Origin: Flavobacteriales bacterium
GTDB taxonomy: Bacteria; Bacteroidota; Bacteroidia; Flavobacteriales_D; Cryomorphaceae
NCBI GenBank assembly: GCA_020200995.1
Contig: JAIVHQ010000017.1
Coordinates: 1-18,004 of the forward strand
Direction: 5' to 3'
Length of the DNA stretch: 18,004 nt
The translations under genes were made by a program, and so were the position numbers. Position 1 is the first letter of the stretch, and every line of letters begins with the position of its first letter. The notes under the pieces are model-generated. The model made no database searches. It saw only the letters and a program-made list of their open reading frames with translations, and was not told the DNA's origin. This document shows, in pieces, positions 7,167 through 14,651 of this stretch.

Positions 7167-8596
7167 GAATGAAAAATTATATCAACGGACAATCCGTTTC
7201 TCACAGCCAAGCGAGTATAGAGGTTCTTAACCCGGCGGATGGCACGGTAGTCGATACTGTTTGTCGCTCGGGCGTAGAGGACGTACAGGCAGCAGTGGAG
7301 GCAGCTTCTTCGGCTTTTGAAAGTTGGAAGCAGAGGCCTATGCAGGAAAGGGTTTCCCTTCAAAAGAAACTTGCAGCAGCGATGCGCAAGCACAGTGCTG
7401 CAATTGGGAGGCAACTTTCATTGGAGTTAGGGAGACCGCTCACTGCTTGTGTACATGAGATCAACCGAAGTGCTGAATTATTGGACTACTATGCGGAAGA
7501 AGCTTTGCGCATGAAAGGTTATTTCCCCTTGACCAATGTAGCGGGAGAAAAGGTTTTGGTAACGAGAGAGCCCATCGGTGTAGTGGTGGCGATCACCCCC
7601 TTCAACTATCCGATTACCCTGCTCACCTTTAAAATGGGAGCAGCCTTGGTAATGGGATGTACCTTGGTGGCGAAGCCCTCTGAAGATACCCCTTTGAGCA
7701 CTTTAGCTTTGGTGGCTTGCTTTGAAGAAGCGGGTTATCCTGCGGGTGTTTTCAATGTCATCACAGGCTATGGTCACGAAATCGGAGATGCTTTGGTGTC
7801 CCATCCGGGGGTTGCTAAAATTGCCTTCACCGGAGGTACTTCCACAGGAGCCCATATCGCAGGGGTAGCCGCTCGGACGCACAAGCGTGTAACATTGGAA
7901 TTGGGCGGACAATCTCCTGCCATTCTTTGTGAAGATGCCGACCTTGATATCGCAGTTCCTGCCATTGTCAAACATGGTTTTGCAAATACAGGACAATTTT
8001 GCTATAGGGTAAATCGAGTATATGTTCATAAAAGTTTGTACCCTGCTTTCTGCGAAAAAATGCAGGCAGCCACCAACAAGTTGACGCTTGGATTGGGCAT
8101 AGAAGACACCTGCGATTTAGGTCCCATGATCAATGAGAAGATCTATGCCAATGCCTACGGGCAAATCGAGGATGCCCAAAGTAAGGGTGCCGGCATCCTG
8201 ACAGGAGGCAAGCGCAGAACCGCAGGAATCTACGATAAGGGTTTTTTCTTGGAACCTACTCTGATTTCAGATGCCACGCCCGAGATGAAAATTATGCGGG
8301 AAGAAACCTTCGGTCCTGTCATTGGCATAGCGGCTTTTGATGATTTGGAGGAGGCGGTGCAGGAGGCCAATGCCTCGGTATATGGATTAGCTGCCTACAT
8401 CTTCAGCGCCAATATCGGAACAGGCTTGCGCATTGCAGAGCAATTGCAAGCAGGTTCGGTTTGGGTGAATAACATACAACGCTCCTATCACTCGGTCCCT
8501 TTTGGAGGTATGAAACAAAGTGGTATAGGCCGTGAAAAGGGTATTCATGGATTGGAAGAATACACAGAATTGAAAACTATTTACCTGAATTATTGA
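7163..8596 (+). CDS. NAD(P)+-dependent aldehyde dehydrogenase (CreC-like, hydroxybenzaldehyde oxidation)
   Basis: A 477-residue aldehyde dehydrogenase superfamily protein of normal length. Catalytic landmarks are Asn148 (ITPFNYP), Lys171 (LVAKPSEDTP), the cofactor loop FTGGTSTG (222-229), Glu246 (TLELGGQSPA), the nucleophile Cys280 (NTGQFCYRVNRVYV) and the late EETFGPV motif. The start ATG overlaps the HD gene stop in an ATGA arrangement; a second ATG follows two codons later. It probably oxidises the aromatic aldehyde formed after phosphate removal, giving 4-hydroxybenzoate from 4-hydroxybenzaldehyde or vanillate from vanillin. Sequence alone cannot exclude semialdehyde substrates, but the flanking alcohol dehydrogenase and P450 genes support an aromatic aldehyde. 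Confidence 0.93.
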   Translation: MRMKNYINGQSVSHSQASIEVLNPADGTVVDTVCRSGVEDVQAAVEAASSAFESWKQRPMQERVSLQKKLAAAMRKHSAAIGRQLSLELGRPLTACVHEINRSAELLDYYAEEALRMKGYFPLTNVAGEKVLVTREPIGVVVAITPFNYPITLLTFKMGAALVMGCTLVAKPSEDTPLSTLALVACFEEAGYPAGVFNVITGYGHEIGDALVSHPGVAKIAFTGGTSTGAHIAGVAARTHKRVTLELGGQSPAILCEDADLDIAVPAIVKHGFANTGQFCYRVNRVYVHKSLYPAFCEKMQAATNKLTLGLGIEDTCDLGPMINEKIYANAYGQIEDAQSKGAGILTGGKRRTAGIYDKGFFLEPTLISDATPEMKIMREETFGPVIGIAAFDDLEEAVQEANASVYGLAAYIFSANIGTGLRIAEQLQAGSVWVNNIQRSYHSVPFGGMKQSGIGREKGIHGLEEYTELKTIYLNY

Positions 8597-8597
8597 A

Positions 8598-9200
8598 ATG
8601 GAAATCTTAAACGCCTCCCATGTAGCGATTTGGAATTCAGCCAAACATCACCTCGATGTGCGAGATAACGATGTGCATACCCTACATTCCTACCAACTGG
8701 TGAAGTTGCTCCTTCAATGGTATCCCGAAGCTGCTGAAGAGGTGTGTTTATTGGCGATGATGCTGCATGATACAGGGTGGAGTAAAATTCCGGTAGATAA
8801 AATCTTAAAGGCCTTTGGTCCTAATAATCAGTATCCTGAATTGACCCGTGCACATGAATTGCATGGGGTGGAAATCGCCTCAGCGCTTTTGAAGCAACAT
8901 GGTTATTCCCGGGAGTTCATTGCACAGGCAACGGCCATTATAGACGGACACGATACCACTGCAGACGCTCGTTCCTTGGAGGATTCCATTGTAAAGGATG
9001 CAGATAAGCTATGGAGGTATACCCCTCATGGCATCACCACCATTGGAAAGTGGTTCGACATCGGAAAGGCAGAGGTCCTGGAAATTTTGGATGGACATGT
9101 TTTACCAAAATTACTTACTGCACAAGGAAAATGGTTGGCAAAATCCCTTTTGGAAATCGCTTACACTGAAATGAACGCGGGTAAATTAATCAAGCAGTGA
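8598..9200 (+). CDS. HD-domain phosphohydrolase no. 2 (paralogue of the 6558 gene)
   Basis: A 200-residue HD-superfamily protein starting one base after the aldehyde dehydrogenase stop. Metal-binding residues are H27 (NDVHTLHSY), H57-D58 (MLHDTGW), H86 (RAHELHG), H118-D119 (IIDGHDT) and D134/D136 (VKDADKLWR). All key positions of the first HD protein are conserved, but the surrounding sequence has diverged widely, so this is an old duplication or separate acquisition, not a recent copy. A second phosphatase in a phenol-phosphate pathway could serve a different phosphate ester, for example an alcohol, aldehyde or acid stage or an ortho- versus para-substituted compound, or could control loss of the first phosphorylated intermediate. 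That role is inference. Confidence 0.85.
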   Translation: MEILNASHVAIWNSAKHHLDVRDNDVHTLHSYQLVKLLLQWYPEAAEEVCLLAMMLHDTGWSKIPVDKILKAFGPNNQYPELTRAHELHGVEIASALLKQHGYSREFIAQATAIIDGHDTTADARSLEDSIVKDADKLWRYTPHGITTIGKWFDIGKAEVLEILDGHVLPKLLTAQGKWLAKSLLEIAYTEMNAGKLIKQ

Positions 9201-9946
9201 TGGATTTAAATTTTAAAGGAAAAACAGTCATCATCACAGGTGCTGCCATTGGTTTAGGAAAGGCGTTTGCGGAAGCTTTTGTAGAAAGAGGCGCTCAAGT
9301 GGCCATCTGTGACATTAATTTGGAAGCAGCACAGAAGACCGCGGTTGAACTTGGGGCATCTGCTACGGCCTATGCCATGGATGTAAGCAATGCGGCTCAA
9401 GTGGAAGCGGTAGTGGCAAGTATTCATCAAAGCTTTGGATCTATTGATGTTTTGGTCAATAATGCCGCCATGTACGGAAATCTAAGCAGAGCACCCTTCT
9501 ACGAGATTACTGAAAAAGAGTGGGACAAGGTGATGCAAGTCAACATCAAGGGCCCGTGGTTGCTGGCCAAAGCTTGTTTTCCTTACATGAAGAAAATTGG
9601 TGGTAAAATAGTGAATATCAGTTCTGCCACTTTCATGTCCGGATCGCCCAATTGGTCACATTATGTGAGTTCCAAGGGAGCAGTCATCGGAATGACAAGG
9701 ACTTTAGCAAAGGAATGTGGACCATTCAATATCAATGTCAATGCAGTGGCTCCGGGTTTTACCCTTACGGAAGCCAGTCTTTCCATCATGGAAAATGCCG
9801 CTACCTATGGCGTGGACAGAGGAAGCATCAAAAGAAGTTCTACTTCAGAGGATATCGTGGGTACAGTTTTGTACCTGAGCAGTTCGCTGGCAGCTTATGT
9901 CACCGGGCAAACCATCATAGTCGATGGAGGAAAACAATTCATTTAA
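9200..9946 (+). CDS. Short-chain dehydrogenase/reductase (likely aryl alcohol dehydrogenase, CreG-like role)
   Basis: A 248-residue classical SDR. It has the cofactor motif TGAAIGLG (13-20), Asp38 at the end of beta-2 (CDIN), which usually indicates NAD+ preference, NNAA (87-90), the catalytic Asn115, Ser142 and Tyr155-x3-Lys159 (HYVSSKGA), and the C-terminal TGQTIIVDGG. The start is taken as the ATG at 9200 sharing its A with the preceding TGA; a GTG codon at 9197 would add one residue. In this position it most plausibly oxidises the hydroxybenzyl alcohol released by the phosphohydrolase, feeding the aldehyde dehydrogenase. SDR substrate cannot be read from sequence, so this depends on context. 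Confidence 0.9.
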   Translation: MDLNFKGKTVIITGAAIGLGKAFAEAFVERGAQVAICDINLEAAQKTAVELGASATAYAMDVSNAAQVEAVVASIHQSFGSIDVLVNNAAMYGNLSRAPFYEITEKEWDKVMQVNIKGPWLLAKACFPYMKKIGGKIVNISSATFMSGSPNWSHYVSSKGAVIGMTRTLAKECGPFNINVNAVAPGFTLTEASLSIMENAATYGVDRGSIKRSSTSEDIVGTVLYLSSSLAAYVTGQTIIVDGGKQFI

Positions 9947-9964
9947 CAATAAAACCATATTCAT

Positions 9965-11152
9965 ATGGAAAACATCACCGAAAAGAAATTTCAGTTTAAC
10001 CCATATAGTCCAATCATGGACGCCGACCCTTTCCCCTTTTACAAGACCTTGCGGGATGAACATCCTTGTTTTTGGTCGGATGATGTCAACATGTGGATTT
10101 TTTCCCGCTACGATGATATCAAAAGAGCAGGCGTAGAATGGGAAACCTTCTCTTCGAGCCAAGGAAATCTGGTGGACGAGCTTCCGGGACGGTCCGGTTC
10201 AACCCTGGGCACTACTGACCCTCCCCGTCATGACCGTTTGCGGAAACTTATCCAATCAGCTTTTGCAAAAAATAACCTGATGCACCTGATGGACCCAACC
10301 AAGGAATTGGTGACGAAAGTTTTGGATCAGGTACTGGAAAAAGGGGAGTTTGATTTCGTAAAGGATTTTTCCAGTCAAATTACTGTAGGAACTCTATTTG
10401 CCATGATGGGACTGCCTGACGAGGATCACCACGAGGTACGAAGGAATGTGATTCTTTCCATCCAATCTGATCAGGAAACCAGACAGAAAGGTCCGGAGCA
10501 CATCGCCGGATTTAAGTTTTTGACAAATTATGTGGAGAAGGTAGTTCGTCAACGTAGGGCTGATCCTAAAGACGATTTGATTTCCCGTTTGATTTTGGCG
10601 GAAATTGATGGAGATAAATTGGAAGAGGCAGAAATCATCATGACCTCAGCCACCATCATACTCGCGGGTGTGGAGTCACTTTCCAGCTTTCTTTCGATGA
10701 TGGCTTACAATATGGCCACCTTCCCGGATGCGCGCAGGAGAGTAGCAGCGGATGTGAGCCTGATGCCAAAGGCCATTGATGAAACGCTCCGGTACAACAC
10801 TTCTGCACAGCGTTTCAAGCGGGTATTGACCAAGGATTTGGAGATGCATGGTCAGCAAATGAAAAAAGGAGATTTTGTGATGCTTTGTTATGGCTCGGCC
10901 AATAGAGATGAGCGGTTTTTCCGTAATCCGGACGTGTACGACTTAGAAAGAAACACTAGAGGTCACTTGGGATTCGGTGGAGGCGTACACTTGTGCTTAG
11001 GCAATATGTTTGCGCGGATGATCACCACGATTGCCATGGGTGAGTTTTTCACCAAAATCCCTGAATACTATATCAGTACAGAACACCTGGACTGGAATCC
11101 ATCCACCACATTTAGATCTCCCGTGAAGCTACCATTGACCACCGGAAAATAA
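9965..11152 (+). CDS. Cytochrome P450 no. 2 (candidate CreJ-like alkylphenyl-phosphate hydroxylase)
   Basis: A 395-residue class I P450. It shows TDPPRHDRLRKL (84-95), an unusual I-helix motif AGVES (234-238), ExxR as E273-R276 (DETLRYN), and the heme loop FGGGVHLCLG with Cys344 as thiolate. The common acid-alcohol pair is present as Glu237-Ser238, not Asp/Glu-Thr. It sits 18 bases after the SDR and 21 bases before the ferredoxin and reductase genes, the order P450-ferredoxin-reductase typical of a complete electron-transfer unit. That makes it the better candidate of the two P450s for the CreJEF-like step, hydroxylating the methyl group of a phosphorylated cresol. It is only distantly similar to P450 no. 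1, so the two are not recent copies. Confidence 0.93.
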   Translation: MENITEKKFQFNPYSPIMDADPFPFYKTLRDEHPCFWSDDVNMWIFSRYDDIKRAGVEWETFSSSQGNLVDELPGRSGSTLGTTDPPRHDRLRKLIQSAFAKNNLMHLMDPTKELVTKVLDQVLEKGEFDFVKDFSSQITVGTLFAMMGLPDEDHHEVRRNVILSIQSDQETRQKGPEHIAGFKFLTNYVEKVVRQRRADPKDDLISRLILAEIDGDKLEEAEIIMTSATIILAGVESLSSFLSMMAYNMATFPDARRRVAADVSLMPKAIDETLRYNTSAQRFKRVLTKDLEMHGQQMKKGDFVMLCYGSANRDERFFRNPDVYDLERNTRGHLGFGGGVHLCLGNMFARMITTIAMGEFFTKIPEYYISTEHLDWNPSTTFRSPVKLPLTTGK

Positions 11153-11173
11153 CACATTTTAAACAATTTAAAT

Positions 11174-11494
11174 ATGCCACAAATTACCTACATCGACTCA
11201 GACGGAAACAAGCACGAAGTAGAACTGCCTTTGGGCGCTACGATCATGGAAGGTGCTGTTCAAAACGACATCAAAGGAATCATTGCCGAATGCGGGGGTT
11301 CTTGCATGTGCGCAACCTGTCATTGTTACATCAGTGATGAATTCCTGGACAAACTTCCTGAAATGGAAGAGGAAGAAGATGAAATGCTCGAAGGCGCAGT
11401 TGCTCCCCGTACAGAAAGAAGCCGCTTAGGCTGTCAGGTTCGCATCAATGCCGCCTTGGACGGACTGATTGTAGAAATTCCACAAGAACAATAA
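11174..11494 (+). CDS. [2Fe-2S] ferredoxin, adrenodoxin/putidaredoxin type
   Basis: A 106-residue vertebrate-type ferredoxin. The iron-sulfur ligands are Cys40, Cys46, Cys49 and Cys87 in the pattern C-x5-C-x2-C-x37-C (AECGGSCMCATCH ... RLGCQV), with two extra cysteines at 44 and 51. The acidic stretch DKLPEMEEEEDEM (59-71) corresponds to the adrenodoxin helix that docks on P450 and reductase. It is the sole ferredoxin in the operon and so probably serves both P450s (CreE- or CreF-like role in the Corynebacterium scheme). The start ATG follows an A-rich leader. Confidence 0.95.
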   Translation: MPQITYIDSDGNKHEVELPLGATIMEGAVQNDIKGIIAECGGSCMCATCHCYISDEFLDKLPEMEEEEDEMLEGAVAPRTERSRLGCQVRINAALDGLIVEIPQEQ

Positions 11495-11502
11495 TAGCCT
11501 TA

Positions 11503-11534
11503 ATCCTGTCAGTGGGCGCGCCCGTTGACAGGAT
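11503..11534. repeat. Strong GC-rich hairpin between ferredoxin and ferredoxin reductase
   Basis: Arms 11503-11516 and 11521-11534 pair over 14 positions, two of them G-U, around a CGCG loop. The outer nine pairs (11503-11511 with 11526-11534) are perfect and the centre GGGCGCGCCC is self-complementary. It lies in the largest clear gap of the operon, 68 bases between stop 11494 and start 11563. No T-run follows on the plus strand, so full termination is unlikely. Possible roles are partial attenuation or an RNA-processing or stability site that sets the ferredoxin:reductase ratio. Function not shown. Confidence 0.6.
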
Positions 11535-11562
11535 AAAGTTTCCTACCCAAGACACCCAATCC

Positions 11563-12777
11563 ATGAAGAAGAATGTAATCATCATCGGTGCCGGTCATGC
11601 CGGCATACAGGCTGCGGCATCCCTAAGGGAAGAGGGTTTTGGCGGATCTATCTGTATTTTCTCAGAAGATGCTGATTTCCCGTATCAAAAACCACCCCTT
11701 TCCAAAGGCTATTTGGATGGCTCTCAGCAGAAGCCGAGCCTCATGTTCAGATCGGAAGCCTGGTACGAAAAGAATCAAGTAGAACTCCGCTTAGGAGAAG
11801 TGGTTCATTCAGTGGATACAGAAAATCAAACATTGGAGGCTGACTCCGGAAACTATGTATTTGATACGCTCATCTTTGCCACAGGCGCCTACAATCGAAC
11901 CTTGCCGATTCCCGTGACTGGTCAGGATGAGCCACTCTATTTGCGAAGCATGAAAGATGCGGACAAACTCAAGCAAGCCTTGGATCAAGCAGCTGTTCAG
12001 GATGTATTGGTGATTGGTGGAGGCTTTATTGGATTGGAAATCGCCGCTTATGCTTCCAAATCCGGAAAGCAAGTGACGGTGGTAGAGTATCAACCCCGCT
12101 TGATGCAGCGCGTACTTCCTCCTTTATTAAGCGAGCATTTTGCAGCCAAGCATCAGGAATACGGTGTGAAACTGCTTACCGGTACGGGGGTACAATCCCT
12201 TCATCAGGAGGAGCGTTGGACAGCTACACTTAGCAATGGAGATACGCTCGAAGCTGACAAGATAGTAGTCGGTATTGGCGTATTGCCGGGACAAGCGCTT
12301 GCACAAAAAGCGGGGATTCGCTGTAGCAATGGAATCGAAGTCAACGAGTTTTGCGAAACATCTGTAAAAAATATCTATGCCATCGGAGACTGTGCCCTGC
12401 ACCCCAATCCATTTGCAAAAGGGCAGATGGTTCGCTTGGAATCTGTACAAAATGCAGTAGATCAGGCCAAAGTTATTGCTGCCAGTATCTGTGGAAAACC
12501 TACGGCCTATCATCAAGTGCCCTGGTTTTGGACACATCAGTATAACCTGAAATTGCAGATGGCGGGTCTTTCTGAAGGTTACGATGAGCTCATCGTTCGG
12601 GGAGATGTGGCAGGAGAAAAGTTTTCTGTCTTCTATTTCCATGAGCATCAACTGATAGCCGTTGACTCCATCAATAAGCCTGCGGATCATCTTCAGGCCA
12701 GAAAATGGATTCAGGCAGCACATAGCCCCGATCGGGTCAAACTAGCCGATGATACCATCAAATTAAGGGAGTGTTGA
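11563..12777 (+). CDS. FAD-dependent ferredoxin reductase (putidaredoxin reductase-like)
   Basis: A 404-residue two-dinucleotide-fold flavoprotein of the rhodocoxin/putidaredoxin reductase group that passes electrons from NAD(P)H to the [2Fe-2S] ferredoxin. Motifs: FAD-binding GAGHAG (9-14), YQKPPLSKGYLDG (41-53), ATGAYNR (106-112), NAD-binding IGGGFIGLE (151-159) with Glu175 at the end of the following strand, and the FAD-flavin motif IYAIGDCA (271-278). The chosen ATG at 11563 places the first Rossmann strand at the N-terminus as usual. A GTG at 11512 would lie inside the hairpin and add 17 unrelated residues. It completes the P450-ferredoxin-reductase unit and ends one base before pcaD. 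Confidence 0.93.
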   Translation: MKKNVIIIGAGHAGIQAAASLREEGFGGSICIFSEDADFPYQKPPLSKGYLDGSQQKPSLMFRSEAWYEKNQVELRLGEVVHSVDTENQTLEADSGNYVFDTLIFATGAYNRTLPIPVTGQDEPLYLRSMKDADKLKQALDQAAVQDVLVIGGGFIGLEIAAYASKSGKQVTVVEYQPRLMQRVLPPLLSEHFAAKHQEYGVKLLTGTGVQSLHQEERWTATLSNGDTLEADKIVVGIGVLPGQALAQKAGIRCSNGIEVNEFCETSVKNIYAIGDCALHPNPFAKGQMVRLESVQNAVDQAKVIAASICGKPTAYHQVPWFWTHQYNLKLQMAGLSEGYDELIVRGDVAGEKFSVFYFHEHQLIAVDSINKPADHLQARKWIQAAHSPDRVKLADDTIKLREC

Positions 12778-12778
12778 T

Positions 12779-13567
12779 ATGAAAGGGTTCGGTGTTCAGG
12801 ATGTCACACTTCATTACGCCTTTCAGCAAGGGGAACAAGACCTTACCTTGGTTTTTATCAACTCCTTGGGGACTGATTTCAGAATTTGGGACCAAGTCAT
12901 GGAATCCTTGGGCAATGCACACAGCACCTTGCGGTTTGACAAAAGAGGCCACGGTCTCAGTAGTTTGGGAAAAGTAAATAAGGGCAGTATTTCCTTGTAT
13001 GTCGATGATCTGGCTGCACTTTGTGCTAAGCTTGGTTTGGAAAAAATCGTACTAGTAGGTCTTTCCATTGGTGGATTGATCAGCCTTGATTTTGCTGCGC
13101 GCTATCCTGAAAAACTCGCAGGAATCATCTTTATGGATACCGCCGCAAAAATTGGGACAAAGGAAGGGTGGACTCAACGAATTGAGGCAATTGAATCTCA
13201 AGGGATGAAAGCAGTTGCCCCAACGATCCTGACCAATTGGTTTGCACCAAGCTATCAAACCCGGCAGCCTGAGGCCTTCGCCTTGTATGAAAACATGTTG
13301 CAACGAGCGGACGCCATGGGGTATACATTCGCTTGTGAGGCCATCAGAGATGCTGACTATACAGCCATTGCTAAAGAACTAAAATTACCTGTTTGTTGTG
13401 CCGTGGGATCGGAAGACCGGTCTACTCCTGTAGCCTTGGTAGCATCTTTTGCTGCATTGATGCAGGAATGTCAACTGACCATCATTCCGGGTTCAGGCCA
13501 TTTACCCTGCGTTGATAACCCGACACATACAAGTACCATTATTCAAAATTTTCTTTCAAAAATATGA
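12779..13567 (+). CDS. pcaD: 3-oxoadipate enol-lactonase
   Basis: A 262-residue alpha/beta hydrolase. The presumed catalytic triad is Ser96 (nucleophile elbow GLSIGG), Asp213 (GSEDRSTP) and His241 (GSGHLPC). The oxyanion-hole region FINSLGTDFRIWD and the segment RFDKRGHGLS are typical of PcaD, which hydrolyses 3-oxoadipate enol-lactone to 3-oxoadipate. Context is decisive: it begins one base after the reductase and its last codons overlap pcaC by four bases, and separate adjacent PcaD and PcaC proteins are the classical pair (fused as PcaL in some actinobacteria). This gene starts the ring-cleavage half of the operon. Confidence 0.93.
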   Translation: MKGFGVQDVTLHYAFQQGEQDLTLVFINSLGTDFRIWDQVMESLGNAHSTLRFDKRGHGLSSLGKVNKGSISLYVDDLAALCAKLGLEKIVLVGLSIGGLISLDFAARYPEKLAGIIFMDTAAKIGTKEGWTQRIEAIESQGMKAVAPTILTNWFAPSYQTRQPEAFALYENMLQRADAMGYTFACEAIRDADYTAIAKELKLPVCCAVGSEDRSTPVALVASFAALMQECQLTIIPGSGHLPCVDNPTHTSTIIQNFLSKI

Positions 13568-13935
13568 GCCAATCAGAACTATACAAGCAAGGTATGCACA
13601 CCCGAAAATCAGTACTTGGGGAAACCCATGTAGCCAATGCCGAAGCTGCCAAGACAAGCTTTGATGAAGGGTTCCAGCAATTCATCACAGAAACTGCCTG
13701 GGGGAAGGTTTGGTCTTCCGAACATTTGACCAAAAGAGAGCGCAGCATGATTACGATTGCCCTGCTCGCAGGTTTAGGTCATGAGGAGGAGCTGGTCTTG
13801 CACTTCAAAGCCACTCAACAAACGGGTACCAGCTTAGAAGATATCAAAGAAGTGTTGATGCATGTAGCTATTTATGCGGGAGTCCCTGCAGCCAATACAG
13901 CATTTAGAATTGCAAAAAAAGTCTTTAATCTCTAA
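13564..13935 (+). CDS. pcaC: 4-carboxymuconolactone decarboxylase
   Basis: A 123-residue single-domain carboxymuconolactone decarboxylase of normal length, overlapping pcaD in an ATGA arrangement. It opens with YKQGMHTRKSVLGETHVANA, characteristic of genuine PcaC, and contains WSSEHLTKRERSMITIALL and EVLMHVAIYAGVPAAN. The enzyme decarboxylates gamma-carboxymuconolactone to the 3-oxoadipate enol-lactone used by PcaD. Its substrate normally comes from PcaB, whose gene is not present in this window. Confidence 0.94.
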   Translation: MSQSELYKQGMHTRKSVLGETHVANAEAAKTSFDEGFQQFITETAWGKVWSSEHLTKRERSMITIALLAGLGHEEELVLHFKATQQTGTSLEDIKEVLMHVAIYAGVPAANTAFRIAKKVFNL

Positions 13936-13946
13936 CAGTATCTATC

Positions 13947-14651
13947 ATGAATAGCTCAGAAAACAAAAGAGATTGGGAGAGTCATCCTCCCTTGATAGCA
14001 CCAGGCTATAAATCCACCATTTACAGAGGGCCTTCGCAGCCTTTGATTGAAGTACCTGAATTGATGAAACCCGGTACAGGTCCTATTTTTGGAATGGAGT
14101 CGGTCAGTCCTTTGGATCACGATTTGACAAAAAACGGCATTAAAAATGGGGAACCCTTAGGAGAGCGTATTGTGGTAAGTGGTCGCGTACTGAATCAAAA
14201 TGGACAGCCTTTGAAAAACACCCTGATTGAGGTGTGGCAAGCGAATGCCGCCGGAAGGTACGTCCATAAAAGAGATCAGCATCATGCACCACTCGACCCC
14301 AATTTCTTCGGAGCGGGAAGATGTGTGACCAATGATAAAGGTGTTTTCAAATTTTATACGATCAAGCCGGGCGCTTATCCTTGGGGTAACCATCCCAATG
14401 CATGGAGACCAAATCACATACACTTCAGTGTCTTTGGACCCAACATCGGCACGAGGCTGGTCACGCAAATGTATTTTCCGGGTGATCCCTTATTGGACCA
14501 TGACCCCATTTATTTGGCTGTTCCTGAAAAATCTCGCGAGCGCTTGATTTCAACTTTTGACCTTGATTTAACCGAAGAAGGTTTTGCGTTAGGCTATCAG
14601 TTTGACATCGTATTGAGAGGAAACCATTCAACCCCTTTTGAAAATGAATAA
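13947..14651 (+). CDS. pcaH: Protocatechuate 3,4-dioxygenase beta subunit
   Basis: A 234-residue intradiol dioxygenase beta subunit, the iron-carrying half of the enzyme that opens protocatechuate to beta-carboxy-cis,cis-muconate. The non-heme Fe(III) ligands are Tyr105 (AAGRYVH), Tyr144 (PGAYPWGNH), His157 and His159 (RPNHIHFS). The spacings of 39, 13 and 2 residues equal those of the well-studied Pseudomonas enzyme (Tyr408, Tyr447, His460, His462). The N-terminal PPLIAPGYKSTIYRGPSQPL segment is also typical. The 3' end overlaps the alpha-subunit gene. Length and motifs are intact, in contrast to the next gene. Confidence 0.96.
   Translation: MNSSENKRDWESHPPLIAPGYKSTIYRGPSQPLIEVPELMKPGTGPIFGMESVSPLDHDLTKNGIKNGEPLGERIVVSGRVLNQNGQPLKNTLIEVWQANAAGRYVHKRDQHHAPLDPNFFGAGRCVTNDKGVFKFYTIKPGAYPWGNHPNAWRPNHIHFSVFGPNIGTRLVTQMYFPGDPLLDHDPIYLAVPEKSRERLISTFDLDLTEEGFALGYQFDIVLRGNHSTPFENE

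Noticed and set aside
11512..11562. GTG start for the ferredoxin reductase
   Set aside because: It lies inside the hairpin and adds 17 residues before the Rossmann strand; ATG 11563 fits the family.
12127..12723. 198-codon minus-strand reading frame
   Set aside because: It is fully antisense to the reductase gene, whose motifs are clear, and the product shows no recognisable domain.
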